Source: Oreohelix idahoensis (lineage: Eukaryota; Mollusca; Gastropoda; Stylommatophora; Oreohelicidae). Taken from it: a stretch of DNA of 64,000 bases. Below are positions 21,101 through 31,084 of the stretch, piece after piece (position 1 is the stretch's first letter; each line of letters starts with the position of its first letter). The DNA is taken from positions 1-64,000 of the forward strand of contig JAMPIV010006398.1 in assembly GCA_024509875.1 (NCBI GenBank), read 5' to 3'. The position numbers were made by a program, and so were the translations under genes. Under the pieces are notes generated by a model that was not told where the DNA came from, searched no databases, and was given only the letters and a program-made list of their open reading frames with translations.

Positions 21101-21930
21101 TTCACGATCTCATAACATCTGACAATATTGACGATGACACAAAGTCATCCTATGAATATGTCATCGCGTTGAGACAGAAAATTATCGAAGCATGCAAATT
21201 AGCAACTTCTTCTTCTGAATTTGCGAAACAGAAGGCAAGGCAATTTGCCAATAAGAAGAGATGCTTACGACAACTTTGTCCTGGTGACAAAGCATTTGTA
21301 TTACTACCTTGTAGGGAAAATAGATTACTTATTTCTTGGAAAGGTCCGTACGATATAATATCGAAAATTTCCGATGTCGACTATATTGTCGATATTGATG
21401 GGAAGCATAAAACCTTCCACATCAATATGCTTACTGAATTCCATGAACGTCCGGATTATTTGCAACCCATTTTCCAAGCAACGGACAATTCTCCAGTACA
21501 ACATGGTCATTACTCATCACTGTCCGTGATACAGGATGAGGAAACAAGTTTTTCAGATGTAAATCTTCCTCTTCCAATGATCCCACTTCATTCTAGTGAA
21601 TCATGGAAGAACGTTACTGTCTCTCCTGATTTGTCTCTAGGAGAACAGCGACAAGTTTCAACTATGTTGCAAACATTTCAGGATGTACTCACTGACATCC
21701 CTGGACAAACGCATGTCATTGAACATGACATTGTTCTAACTGACCATACTCCTATTAGGGTTAGACCTTATCCTATACCTATACATTTTCAAGCGCAGGT
21801 CGAGAAAGAGTTGGATGAGATGATAGATTTGAAAATAATCGAACCATCCACCTCTGCATATTCTTCGCCGATGGTTATTGTGCGTAAAAAAGACAATAAC
21901 TACGTCTTTGCGTTGACTATCGAAAATTGA
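18160..21930 (+). CDS. gag-pol: Gag-protease-integrase-RT (start) polyprotein of element B
   Basis: 1256 codons from ATG 18160, chosen because the Gag starts of A, D and E begin at the same residue; an in-frame TTG at 18148 is less likely. Residues 1-35 are the conserved start domain. About 30-145 are a Lys/Glu/Ala coiled coil and about 155-330 a capsid-like domain (FWLDRFERSCRTHN). About 340-480 is an Asn/Arg/Gly-rich nucleocapsid-like part without CCHC. A Cys-His motif lies at C506, C509, C523 and H525. Protease follows (FDSGCTT, catalytic D559). Integrase has an HHCC domain (H753 to C795), a DD35E core (D825, D885, E921) and GPY near 1062. RT begins near 1190. The frame breaks at about 21900, where a single base appears lost relative to D, giving a premature stop. 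Integrase precedes RT, as in Gmr1. Confidence 0.88.
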   Translation: MSTLEYFITQGKALDKTGQQLEQWAVAQYDKALAAEEKKAAAEERKAMAEEKRLEREAEAAAEQKKLQMQVEERRFEAEQKKLEREAAAEQKKLEREAAAEQKRLDREAEQKRLDAEEKKAIREHEFELEKLRLTSMSNVNQASSGNGKPSTYKVKVPPFNQSSDDITFWLDRFERSCRTHNVDKSQYANQLSENLKGESLTRLCLVGEADKDNYDVIRAALIKKYQLSEEGYRLLFKTMVPETGVEFSEFTAKARLTVDRWIELSKTEKTYEGLMDLLLRDKIMSCVNKPFLEFIHERKPKSLKEMEEYCSQYVTAHPDVTFGNTKIKESMPVASATPYNPNYSHRFQGPQNRFDKKGNHNNYQNQGNQSFQGSSSKNWRRPDSSRHRGGHNYRNFRRGSNYRNYQGYPSWSQQDHNYRDTHYNEYDNGNQGNYDSNPNRGYNRGNNNYRGDNNRGRSQYKRHKPHFQANSVQQESHEAYKQSKDNNDASNMACAAFDFGRASQCPQCKTLFEPTTVSTLSCGHPLPALPASVAHDGRGSLVLHKGLVNNNPVSVLFDSGCTTIGVRQSLVDPSRATGQVVKCVTFGGTLEKYSTAIIRIATPFFTGDVHACLLPNPIADLIIGRIHGVKECTPQQISTWERQNMQIANAVVTRAQALNMPQTSSTEDNEVHNQDNPLVISRDSFIKQQEDDPTLKKFFILATKGDPNKDTSRKSWITKKNGVLVRMVQDSITSSHSQILVPKNLRVKILQHAHDSQCAGHMGFSRTKSRVLAAFFWPLVNKDIRIYCRSCKVCQEVKSKGPRHAAPIQAADIPIRPFQKMAIDIIGPFKIKSARGHQFILTCVDMCTRWPEAIPLKSITTADIADALWLIFSRLGFPGEILSDHGTQLISDTMSQVMSTLQIDRSLSSIYHPMSNGMVERLNRTLKNLLGKITEDHPQDWDRVLPAALFAYREVPNEHTGFSPFELVFGARPRGPMSLLHDLITSDNIDDDTKSSYEYVIALRQKIIEACKLATSSSEFAKQKARQFANKKRCLRQLCPGDKAFVLLPCRENRLLISWKGPYDIISKISDVDYIVDIDGKHKTFHINMLTEFHERPDYLQPIFQATDNSPVQHGHYSSLSVIQDEETSFSDVNLPLPMIPLHSSESWKNVTVSPDLSLGEQRQVSTMLQTFQDVLTDIPGQTHVIEHDIVLTDHTPIRVRPYPIPIHFQAQVEKELDEMIDLKIIEPSTSAYSSPMVIVRKKDNNYVFALTIEN

Positions 21931-23015
21931 ATCAAGTAACGAAGTTCGATGCCGAACCTATGCCTTTACTGGAAGAGCTACTTACTCGACTCTCCAAATC
22001 TCATTTTTTCACTAAACTTGATTTGTCTAAAGGATATTGGCAAGTTCCTTTATCTGAACGCGCCAAACCTCTCACGGCTTTTTCAACACCTAGAGGTTTG
22101 TTCCAATGGAATTTTATGCCTTTCGGTCTTATGAACGCACCAGCTACATTCGTACGCATGATGCGCCGAATCCTATCTTATCGGTCAGATGTCATTGCAT
22201 ATCTAGACGACATCTGTCTTTTCAGCGATACTTGGGAAGATCACTATTCAGGGTTAGATGAATTGCTGTCTACTTTGCGTGAGCACAACCTGACAGCGAA
22301 ACCCTCTAAAGCCTATATTGGTTTTAGCGAAATTTCTTTCCTAGGCCACCGAGTTGGTCATGGTTTCCTAAAGACAGAGGACCATAATACTAGTAAGATA
22401 CTTAACATCTCGATCCCTAAGACTAAAAAACAGGTGAGAAGTCTGTTAGGTCTTATTCAATTTTATGGCAGATTCATTCAGAATCTATCCTCTATCATGG
22501 CACCTCTTTCAACACTTCTAAAGAAAGGTTCGCCTAATGTGGTCCACTGGTCTCAGGAATGCCAATGCTCTCTGGATAAGATTAAAACACTGTTTTCAAC
22601 ACCACCTATTTTAGTGCTACCCACTAAAGATAAGACATTCGTTCTTCGTAGTGACGCTTCATCCACTGGGATTGGAGCGGCACTAATGCAAGAGTACTCT
22701 GGAACTCTGCATCCTGTAATGTATATTTCCAGAAAACTTAATGCGGCAGAAAGGAATTATTCGGTTTTAGACCGTGAGCTATTAGCTATGGTTTGGTCGA
22801 TCCTCAAACTACAGAGATTCCTTCTAGGCGCACATTTCATAGTAGAAACCGACCAAAAAGCTCTTACTGCTATACAGAGTAAGAATTTGAAGAGCTCGAG
22901 GTCTACTCGATATGCAATTGCTCTTCAACCTTTTTATTTCTCTGTGCGAGCTATTCGTGGATCAGATAATGTGATGGCAGACATTCTGTCAAGATGCCCA
23001 CATGATTTCACATAA
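21927..23015 (+). CDS. pol: RT and RNase H, distal pol of element B (after frameshift)
   Basis: 362 codons in another frame, continuing directly from the broken upstream ORF. RT motifs in order are FTKLDLSKGYWQVPL, the fingers/palm segment FGLMNAPATF and the catalytic YLDD at about 22199-22210 (AYLDDICLFSD). The RNase H part starts near 22640 with Asp (RSDASSTGIGAAL), Glu (LDRELLAM) and Asp (VETDQKAL). It ends NVMADILSRCPHDFT. The Met at 21927 is not a true start. Apart from the frameshift all catalytic residues look present, so the break is recent. No env or further ORF follows. Confidence 0.88.
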   Translation: MNQVTKFDAEPMPLLEELLTRLSKSHFFTKLDLSKGYWQVPLSERAKPLTAFSTPRGLFQWNFMPFGLMNAPATFVRMMRRILSYRSDVIAYLDDICLFSDTWEDHYSGLDELLSTLREHNLTAKPSKAYIGFSEISFLGHRVGHGFLKTEDHNTSKILNISIPKTKKQVRSLLGLIQFYGRFIQNLSSIMAPLSTLLKKGSPNVVHWSQECQCSLDKIKTLFSTPPILVLPTKDKTFVLRSDASSTGIGAALMQEYSGTLHPVMYISRKLNAAERNYSVLDRELLAMVWSILKLQRFLLGAHFIVETDQKALTAIQSKNLKSSRSTRYAIALQPFYFSVRAIRGSDNVMADILSRCPHDFT

Positions 23016-23448
23016 CTATTAGGGCTTAGACTTCTTGATATGTCTAGTTCTATAGTAGTTCCTTTTCTATATCATGATAGATACACATTCGTAATTTAAT
23101 AATATAATGATTGTATCACTACATAGCGGTTCATTGATGTTTATTCACCGCTGTGCTTTGATGGTTTTTTCTTCATAAATCATAAATTTAAGATATCTAA
23201 TACGAAATGATGATATGAATTTTTTAGGCATTGTGTAATTGCCAGAATTGTATTATACTTTGATGACACCTTCCTGGAAAAATATACTTGTAGAGAAATA
23301 ATTTCTCTCAGTTTATGAGACACATTCTCACCAGTCGCTCCATAAGTCGACTTAGCCTCATATTAGGCGTTATAGGTATTCCTGATATTTTCATCTGCGC
23401 ATTATTCAGGCGTTGTGAGCCTATTGTACGTTGCTCCTAGATGTATTT
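23016..23448 (+). other. 3' untranslated region of element B
   Basis: Non-coding and strongly similar to A 2850-3290. It includes a GTCGACTTAGCCT block and an AGAGAAATAATTTCTCT hairpin. Confidence 0.6.
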
Positions 23449-23500
23449 CAAAAAAAAAAAAAATGTTCCATTTTTTTTTTCCCGGGAGGTGTGGTAAGAC
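23449..23500 (+). other. A-tract/T-tract and polypurine-like tract of element B
   Basis: A14 run, TGTTCCA, T11 run, then CCCGGGAGGTGTGGTAAGAC directly before TGTTACG. Same layout as in A and D. Confidence 0.55.
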
Positions 23501-24704
23501 TGTTACGTGCAGTCTTTGATATCTTACAATATTATACATTGGTATACTTGTTATGTTCGCAAATATTTTGTAAACAAAATAGTGCTTAAGGGAAAGTCAT
23601 TATTGAGTTACTTCCCTTGAAAGTTGTGTCGGCTCTTTCGATCGAACTCCGCGGATAAATCCAGTTTTCTGCGATTTATTCTTTGTTTGGGTACTAATAG
23701 ATTGTTCTTGCTTCAGAATATCTATGGCCTGAATTTATGTGTATTGTTTGTCTGAGTAGGACGAGTCTGTCTTATATTTGTATATCTTTACATATCTAAG
23801 TCGAACTATATGTTCTGTTGTCTCTAGGGAGGTCAAAGGCTATTCGGCGGATGTGTCGCTAGAGTGTGGTGTGATTTGGCTTCGTCCTGATATGGACTGT
23901 GTTTTCTATGTCGGCTTGTCGCCGGGGAAAAAGTGATCTCAGTATTTGTGGGGAAAGTGATAGTCGTCTAGACCTATCGTGTATGCTTTACCCCAGTGTT
24001 TATTCGTATTGCCAAGGAATGGCAGAATCATATTTCTGATACCAAGGTAATAATAGACACTCTTATGAACTCTCGTACGAAGCCACCATTTTCGATAGGT
24101 ACGATTTGAATGTCTAAGAGAATATATTTGACTCGATGAAAACGACTTCGATTCCTAGCAGCACTATATCCTGTAGATTGCAGTCAAGTGTTCATGATCA
24201 AATCTACAGAGCAATGAAAGATTTAATGAATGACTAACTTTAGGACAGATTCATTATCTGTATCCAAACGTGAGTGACAGCTCACGAGTGAAGCCATCTT
24301 GGAACCAAAACATGTAGTGACTTTCAAGAAGAGAAAAGGGATGCCCGTATTATCGCTTGATTAGTCCAGAGATCACTGCTACACATGAGAACCCATTGCT
24401 AGCGGTTCAATATTATTATATGAAAAAACTGTGCTGAACCTTATGTTAAAGAATCTTCGCTAGACGAGATGTGGTAGAAGCCATCTTGGATATTGTTTAT
24501 AATCTGACGTGCTTTGTCAGTAAACTCAGTTGATATATATATATATATATATATATGGGCAATACTGAATGCTTGGCTACTGACAGTCCATTATAATATT
24601 ATTCTACATGAGTGCCCATGTAACATAACATTGCAAGACCAGTTATGCACTGTACCATGATGTATTATGCCAACCTGTGATTTGTCACTATCTGTGCTGT
24701 CGAG
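23501..24704 (+). repeat. 3' LTR of element B, truncated
   Basis: Matches the 5' LTR from TGTTACGTGCAG to CTGTCGAG, with C's target ACTTT empty at 24320-24324. It differs by a few substitutions and a longer TA run. It lacks the last about 590 bases seen in the 5' copy (16940-17536), so the right end was deleted after insertion. Confidence 0.85.
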
Positions 24705-25256
24705 CTGTCCAGTAGTATACTTTTGACCAATTTGACGAAGTTTTTGACCAGTTCGGTTTTTCTCATCAGCGCGCCCCTTTCTTCGTTAATTTCTCTATTC
24801 GCCACTTATGGAGCAGGAATTCGCTACGTCATCTGGCCCCCTTGCATGAAACTTGCACTAAAACCTTTACGTACTCTTGTTGCAGTGGTCTCTGTGACCA
24901 TTTATTTTACATGATGAAGTTGCGCACTTTTCAGACAAACTATTTATGTGATATTTAAAACCAATTGTTGATGCAAAACATTCTTCTACTTCTTCCCCTT
25001 CTCCTTCCCAAGCACACTGCCCAATGGCATAGGTGGCTAGGTCTGACCACAACGTTCTGTCCCGAGAGCTCAGTTCTGTTTTTGACCTCTTTCCATGCCA
25101 TGCTGTCAAACTGCCCAGTACCTTCTCGCTTGTTGTCATCTGTCTGTGTTTTTTTTTTCCTGAAGTCACAATATAATCCAACATTTATCGTCGCATAACA
25201 TGCCCAAGGAAAGTGGGTTGGTTCTTTCTAATATTACTCGTTGGAGCATTCTGTAT
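24705..25256. other. Unassigned flanking DNA
   Basis: No recognisable gene or repeat. It begins at the truncation point of the 3' LTR of B. Confidence 0.4.
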
Positions 25257-25542
25257 GGGAGCCGCGCTGGTGTAATGGCTACAACGTTGTACTGGCGACC
25301 AGGTTTTCAAGATTCAAGCCCGGGCGTCAGCGTTTGAAGGAATGTTTACAACCGGGAATTTGACTGAATAACCTGAACAGCTCCTGCACATAAACCCCCT
25401 GTGGATGGGAAGGAGCGAAGCTCCTGACCGGGTTGGAAGGAAAGTCCACTGACTCCCCAGCCTCGCAGTGACATGTCATTGGGCCAAAAGGGCTGGAAAG
25501 CTCGAGTGCCGCTGGTTAGAGAACAAAAAAAATAAAAAAAAT
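25257..25542 (+). mobile_element. tRNA-derived SINE, family 1
   Basis: Head GGGAGCCGCGCTGGTGTAAT is followed by a B-box-like AGATTCAAGCCC 60 bases in. The body is about 200 bases and the tail is A-rich (AAAAAAAATAAAAAAAATAG). Another copy with the same head lies on the minus strand at 33167-33414. A functional tRNA is excluded because the downstream arm does not close. No target duplication was found. Confidence 0.7.
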
Positions 25543-26984
25543 AGACAGACGTGAAGGTAATACCCGAAAAGACATTCAAGACGGGTGGAAGTTCGTGTTT
25601 ATTGGTATACCGACTTAAGAGCAGTAATAATTCACTGACGTAAGAGCGAAACTAAAATGTTTTACGAATTTTCTAATAACCGAACTGTGGTTAACTGCAT
25701 TATTTCATGAGCGTTATAATAAAGGCCGTCTTTGTGGTCACGCGTACCCATGTTATTAAATAAAGAAACCGATGTTTATGACAAATCTCAAACAGGAAAC
25801 AAGTATTTTTAATGAAATTCTTGCTGTAAAAACTTCGATTTTTGCCCCAAAGTAAAGAAAACTAAAATAAAATCCAGCAAATATAAATTAACGTGAAGAC
25901 ACCATTATACTACGACACGCACACACTTTTGGCTTAGAACACTTTTTAACACAGGTGACCCGAAATATTGCATGTGAAATTACGTACAAGATCCGGTTTG
26001 TGCAAGCCTATTAATAGAATCATGTCAACGAAAAGCCATTAAGAACAACACAAAATGCCGGGAACGACAGGTAGTTGACTTCAAACTGACAGTCGTGGGG
26101 ATATTATCTGCAAACAGATGGACAAGTTTGATTTTAACCTTGAAAGCTAAAGGAATTACTGTCCAGCGCCTGTCTTTTAGCTTTCTCACGATCTTCAGTG
26201 TTTGTGACAGACTCAGATAACGTTCCACAGTGATGAGTTGCTGAAAAGGATCTCGGCAATTTTCATGATAATTTCCCGCATGCTGCGTCCTTTTCTTGAA
26301 GTATTGTTGCAAATTATATTGCTCATCTTCTTTTTTAACCTCGAACTTTAGCCTGTTATTATGGTTTTCTTAATAAAAACGTTCACGTTATTTACGGCGC
26401 AGGATTTTAATCGTTAATATATTTTTATATTTCATTCTATTTCCCCTCCCAATGGTAGATGGCGAGGACAGTAGACAAGGACCGCCACGCTGCCCCATGT
26501 TGCCAGATTGGCTATCTACAGTACAGTATATTTACTTTACAGCTAGCCTTAACCTAACCCCAACCCTGTTTCGAGCTTTGTCAAAATTAATAACCCACGA
26601 CAAACTCTGAGGCCGTTTTGAAAATAAAAAAAAAATTCCAACTTGAAGCTAAACGCATCGTTTTTAGCCGTTGGACATGCGGCCTAATATAACCTACGAA
26701 ACTTGTGCCTGGGTTGAGGCAAAGCCTCTATTTAATTAAAAGAACACTGAGTGTCCATGATTAACCCACCAAAATCTGTCACAACAGCTACTACGTCATC
26801 TTCAAGAGAAACATCTGTTCGCATATTTAGTTGTCGTGAGCTCAGACACTGGGTATGTTGCTCTTTGATTTGAGTGAATGTAATGTTACTTTTGTTAATT
26901 GGCGTTCGAGAGGTCAAAGTTCGAGTCGCGATATGTATATTTTTCCTTGTCACAAATTTCCGTAACCATAATTCTGTGGACTCT
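25543..26984. other. Intergenic, nothing recognised
   Basis: Short open frames only, none with a motif. GC rises slightly near 26450-26530, without further signals. Confidence 0.4.
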
Positions 26985-27550
26985 AATAAAACAGCTTTAC
27001 AATCGACAGGACCGGCTTTAAAACAATTGTGACATGATGGATTTGGGGCGACCTCTTCTCGATCTCTCCTTTACTACGGTAGTACCCATTTTCAAGTGAG
27101 GACTGATTACCTGGAATTTCCGGGTCGCCACCTTTTTCTTTCTCTGATATGTAGCAGATATTTTGTATTTTCAAACATTCTTACACTCCTCTCACTGATA
27201 AGTCGTCATGTCTGTTTGGTTATCCGTTTCTCTCTGCTTTGCAATGAACGGCTGAGATAGTAATTAATCGACAACCATGTTGGTTAATCTCGGGTGTCGC
27301 CGACATCAGACTACAGATTAACACTAAAATCGCCCAGCGCATTTGTTTAATCGCTTTTTAAGGCCAGGGTGCGTTCTTTTGCCCATATGATAAAGAGACA
27401 AATTGTGTGTGCTCAAGCAACAGATAACGAGATTACTCGTCTGTGTGACACATTTTTGGCAGACATGCATGATATCACCGTTTCCGGCACACCTTGTTAC
27501 AAAGACATTACTTTATATTAAAGTAATAATAAGGGAACCCCCAGGACAAA

Positions 27551-27712
27551 AGAGGCAGAGGTAGACCAAGAAGCACATGGAGAAGAGAGCTGGAAACAGA
27601 GGTGAAAATGATGAGGAGAACGTGGAAAGAACTTGAGATGATGGCACGTGACAGGAGGACTTGGCATGTGTTTGTTGAAGGCCTATGCTCCTTTGGGAGT
27701 GGAGGGTTATGA
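27551..27712 (+). pseudogene. 3' end of a LINE ORF2
   Basis: 54 codons without a start: GRGRPRSTWRRELETEV, then ARDRRTWHVFVEGLCS and a stop. This is the characteristic C-terminal tail of many non-LTR retrotransposon reverse transcriptase polyproteins. An (ATGA)n tail follows, as for a 5'-truncated LINE insertion. A related tail lies on the minus strand at 42210-42510. Confidence 0.7.
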
Positions 27713-28281
27713 ATGAATGAATATTAAGTTATTTGTAAACATTGCCGATAGAGCATCGGATGTTTTCATTCCATATATGGGAGACGTGGCCGTTTGCATA
27801 ACGCATATTATTCTATGTCGAAAATATTTTGAATTAACCCACTAAATACGCATGTTTGAAACGATTGCAGCGTTCTTAGCATTGTAACAAAACCAATGCG
27901 GGGGGAGAAGGGCCATATAACCTGACCTTTTCGCAGTTTTAAGACACTGTGAAAATTTACTGTGAGGATCGCTTGCCAACACGAAACCAGACTGCCAGAA
28001 ATTAGAATTCAGAATTCATAGTAGGAGTTTAGTGCTAAAATAACGACCCCCAGGACACGTGAAAAAAGGCATCTGCCAGTGCCTTAAACCTACTTATCTG
28101 AGCAAACAGTATGTGAGCCAAGATTTGCGTAAGTTGTACATTTTACATTTTATATTTTTCATTACTAACATGGGAACTAATATGTAAATATTGCTACGTG
28201 AATATTAATAAGTGAAAAGTGCTAGTGGATGTCCAAGTCATTTGAGGCTGGCAACCTCATCATATAGAATGATGAATTCAT

Positions 28282-28745
28282 GAACCACCGCTGCAAGGGC
28301 TGGTGACAGTTTTATTGCTAGTTTCTTATAGAGAACTAAAAGCATAGGTAGTCCCAAGTTCCATATGGAGCAGGGAGGGAAAGGTGAAAGAAATGATGTA
28401 CATTCTAATTATAATATTTCATTTTCAAACCAGTGTAAATGTCTATTTTAACATATGCACTTTAAAAAAAGTAATTAAAGTTTCAAAGCTTTTCAACCAG
28501 TGTAGATGTATATGAACCACCGCCGCAAGGGCTGGTGACAGTTTTATTGCTAGTTTCTTATAGAGAACTAAAAGCATAGGTAGTTCCAAGTTCTATATGG
28601 AGCAGGGAGGGAAAGGTGAAAGAAATGATGTACATTCTAATTATAATATTTCATTTTCAAACCAGTGTAAATGTCTATTTTAACATATGCACTTTAAAAA
28701 AATTAATTAAAGTTTCAAAGCTTTTCAACCAGTGTAGATGTAAAT
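28282..28745. repeat. 232-bp tandem duplication
   Basis: Two copies (28282-28513, 28514-28745) differ at only a few bases, starting GAACCACCG. A third, short degenerate remnant follows (CAGTGTAGATGT near 28785). Confidence 0.85.
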
Positions 28746-30096
28746 GAAGACATACTCAATCTATATTGTGAACACTTTCCAATCAGTGTAGATGTTAATG
28801 TAAACATATTCTATCTATACTATTAATTTTTTCATTTGAATGTAAAGTAACTATAAAGCTATTCAGTTTAAATGTAAAAAAAGTTTTCTCTCGAGGGATT
28901 AAGCTTAATTCTCATCATGGGTAAATTCTGAGGTAGATGGGATGGTGGAATGAGAAAGGGACCCATAACTATGTGTCGGAAAACGCAATACTCCGTAGAG
29001 CGTTTTGTTTCTATTCTTTTACCATAGTTTTTGGTGGTACCAGTTGAGGGTACTATCTCTGGAACAAGAAGGGAAATGTGGCCTGTGCATTAAGACGAGG
29101 GATCAACGTCGTAAACATTCCCTGACACTTCTGAGAACGTGCTGCACCCTACAACCTTGACCAGCGACGAGCGTGATCAGTCTACCAAGAACCAAACCAT
29201 CAGAAGGAGCATAACCGTCACTGACAGCTAAGTAACACATAAAAGCTTCCACGTGACCTCCTTTACACATTTATATCTCATCACAACACTGATGATAAAC
29301 TTTTTTATAAGAAATTATTCATTTCTTTAAAACCTTGTTAAAACATAAATGACTGTTAAATCTGTTATTTGTAAATATACAAATTTAACGTCGATTTAGT
29401 CACTTTGAATGTACTGCACGTTTGTCTAAGTCAATTTACTAAATACACTCTAAACAGAGCTATACCATAATAAGAAGAATTCCACTGAGTAAATCAGGGT
29501 GGGGCTTGAACGAGCTGACATTAATTATTGCTTACTTCTTCATAAAAGGCGGCGGATCAGATAAAAGTTAACAATTGCCCTGCCAATGCAGCGTTGTATT
29601 TTACTTCTGAAATACCTTATGGAAATACCCTTGAGATAGAAGCATCATTATCCTTCTATCTACGACTCTGCCAAGAGTAATCTTGTGCGAAGGTAGACAC
29701 CGTTGAAGGCCCAAATTAGATACTCTTGAGTTTTGGCCACTGTTGGACCACTACTGCAAAGCAGGGGAGGCAATTCCGTGACAACAATCTAACCTATTTG
29801 ACCAAAAACGGGCTCCGCTCTCACAGGGACCCCCATACTCGGGTTCCCACCTCCAGCTTTGAAAAACACAAGGAACGAAGATCATTTCACATTAGATATC
29901 AGGAATATTGGTGTCGTCCACATATGACGTCATGCAATGTTTGCCATCTTTAAAACCCTCCTCTCCCCCCTTGTCACACTTCGCCACAAAAACCCGGACC
30001 ATCCCTCCTTTGTGTAAAAGGTCACAAATCTCTTGTTCCCACCCCCCCCCCCCCAATTTTGAAAGAAATAGAGTTTAATTCAGGGCTTTGTAGCTG

Positions 30097-30712
30097 AGTG
30101 CGGTGCTGGAGCGCCGAGCAGCAGGTTCTTGACCGTAGCTGGAGCGGGGAGCAGCAGGTTTTTGACCGTAGCTGGAGCGGGGAGCAGCAGGTTCTTGACC
30201 GTTGCTGGAGCGGGGAGCAGCAGGTTCTTGACCGTTGCTGGAGCGGGGAGCAGTAGGTTCTTGACCGTAGCTGGAGCGGGGAGCAGTAGGTTTGTTGACC
30301 GTAGCTGGAGCGCCGAGCAGCAGGTTCTTGACCGTAGCTGGAGCGGGGAGCAGCAGGTTTTTGACCGTAGCTGGAGCGGGGAGCAGCAGGTTCTTGACCG
30401 TTGCTGGAGCGGGGAGCAGCAGGTTCTTGACCGTTGCTGGAGCGCCGAGCAGCAGGTTCTTGACCGTAGCTGGAGCGGGGAGCAGCAGTTTTTTTACCGT
30501 AGCTGGAGCGGGAGCAGCAGGTTCTTGACCGTTGCTGGAGCGGGGAGCAGCAGGTTCTTGACCGTTGCTGGAGCGGGGAGCAGTAGGTTTGTTGGCCGTA
30601 GCTGGAGCGGGGAGCAGTAGGGTCTTGACCGTAGCTGGAGCGGGGAGCAGTAGGTTCTTGACGGTAGCTGGAGCGGGGAGCAGTAGGTTCTTGACCGTTG
30701 CTGGAGCGGGGT
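30097..30712. repeat. 33-bp minisatellite
   Basis: About 19 copies of a unit with core GACCGTAGCTGGAGCGGGGA. Because 33 is a multiple of three, long open frames appear on both strands (for example 30022-30720 minus with 11-residue RSSYGQEPAAP units; 30129-30620 plus). I treat these as by-products. The array is GC-rich against AT-rich surroundings. Confidence 0.9.
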
Positions 30713-30720
30713 CGGATCAC

Positions 30721-31084
30721 AGAAAACCTTGCCTACTCCACTAGTCCAGTTTTATTTATTTATTTGTTTGGTTTATTTTGTAATCTTAAATGAATGATAT
30801 TATGATGAACGTATAACAAAGAAATGAAACATTTAATATAAGTGTTTTATTCCAAACCGGAATTATGTTTTTTTTCTTCAGTTTTAGTCAATACATTTTC
30901 GATGTTAATTGATGAGTCACAGAAGACTGGCAAAAAAAACCCTTATATTACCAATCTGAAAAAAGGGTAACAAAAGAGAATGTGACACATTTATATGTAT
31001 GTCACTACATCAGACATAAAAAATATATGCACACATACTTGAGCAAAGAATAAGTCACATCGTTGAACCACAGTTGAGTAGGGC
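30721..31084. other. Intergenic, nothing recognised
   Basis: AT-rich, no motif seen. Confidence 0.4.

Larger units (their letters stand above)
6599..24704 (+). mobile_element. Element B: Gmr1-like Ty3/gypsy retrotransposon, split by element C
   Basis: The 5' LTR (6599-7422 plus 16563-17536), leader, gag-pol ORF with one frameshift, 3' untranslated region, polypurine-like tract and 3' LTR (23501-24704, truncated) are all present. The pol order is protease, integrase, RT, RNase H, i.e. integrase before RT as in the Gmr1 group and unlike ordinary Ty3/gypsy. The matched LTR parts differ at only about seven sites over about 1.2 kb by eye, so the insertion is young. No target duplication could be confirmed, because the 3' LTR lacks its last about 590 bases. 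Confidence 0.9.
26985..29800 (+). repeat. Long degenerate repeat, inverted partner of 49220-50950
   Basis: Collinear blocks match the reverse complement of 49220-50950. Examples are GGCGACCTCTTCTCGATCTCTC (27047) with 50875-50896, AGATTACTCGTCTG (27431) with 50620-50633, and GACACGTGAAAAAAGGCATC (28055) with about 50025. The stretch TAGATACTCTTGAGTTTTGG...GGGGAGGCAATTCCG (29716-29780) matches 49236-49300. Extra material here includes a LINE tail and a tandem duplication. The family is not recognised. Confidence 0.6.

Noticed and set aside
23016..23500. env gene downstream of pol in element B
   Set aside because: Only non-coding sequence lies between the pol stop and the 3' LTR, in B and also in D.
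25257..25330. tRNA gene
   Set aside because: A- and B-box-like sequences but no closing acceptor stem; body and A-rich tail plus a second copy at 33.4 kb show a SINE.
30022..30720. 232-codon minus-strand open frame with RSSYGQEPAAP repeats as a protein gene
   Set aside because: It is entirely a 33-bp minisatellite whose period preserves frames on both strands; there is no non-repetitive domain.
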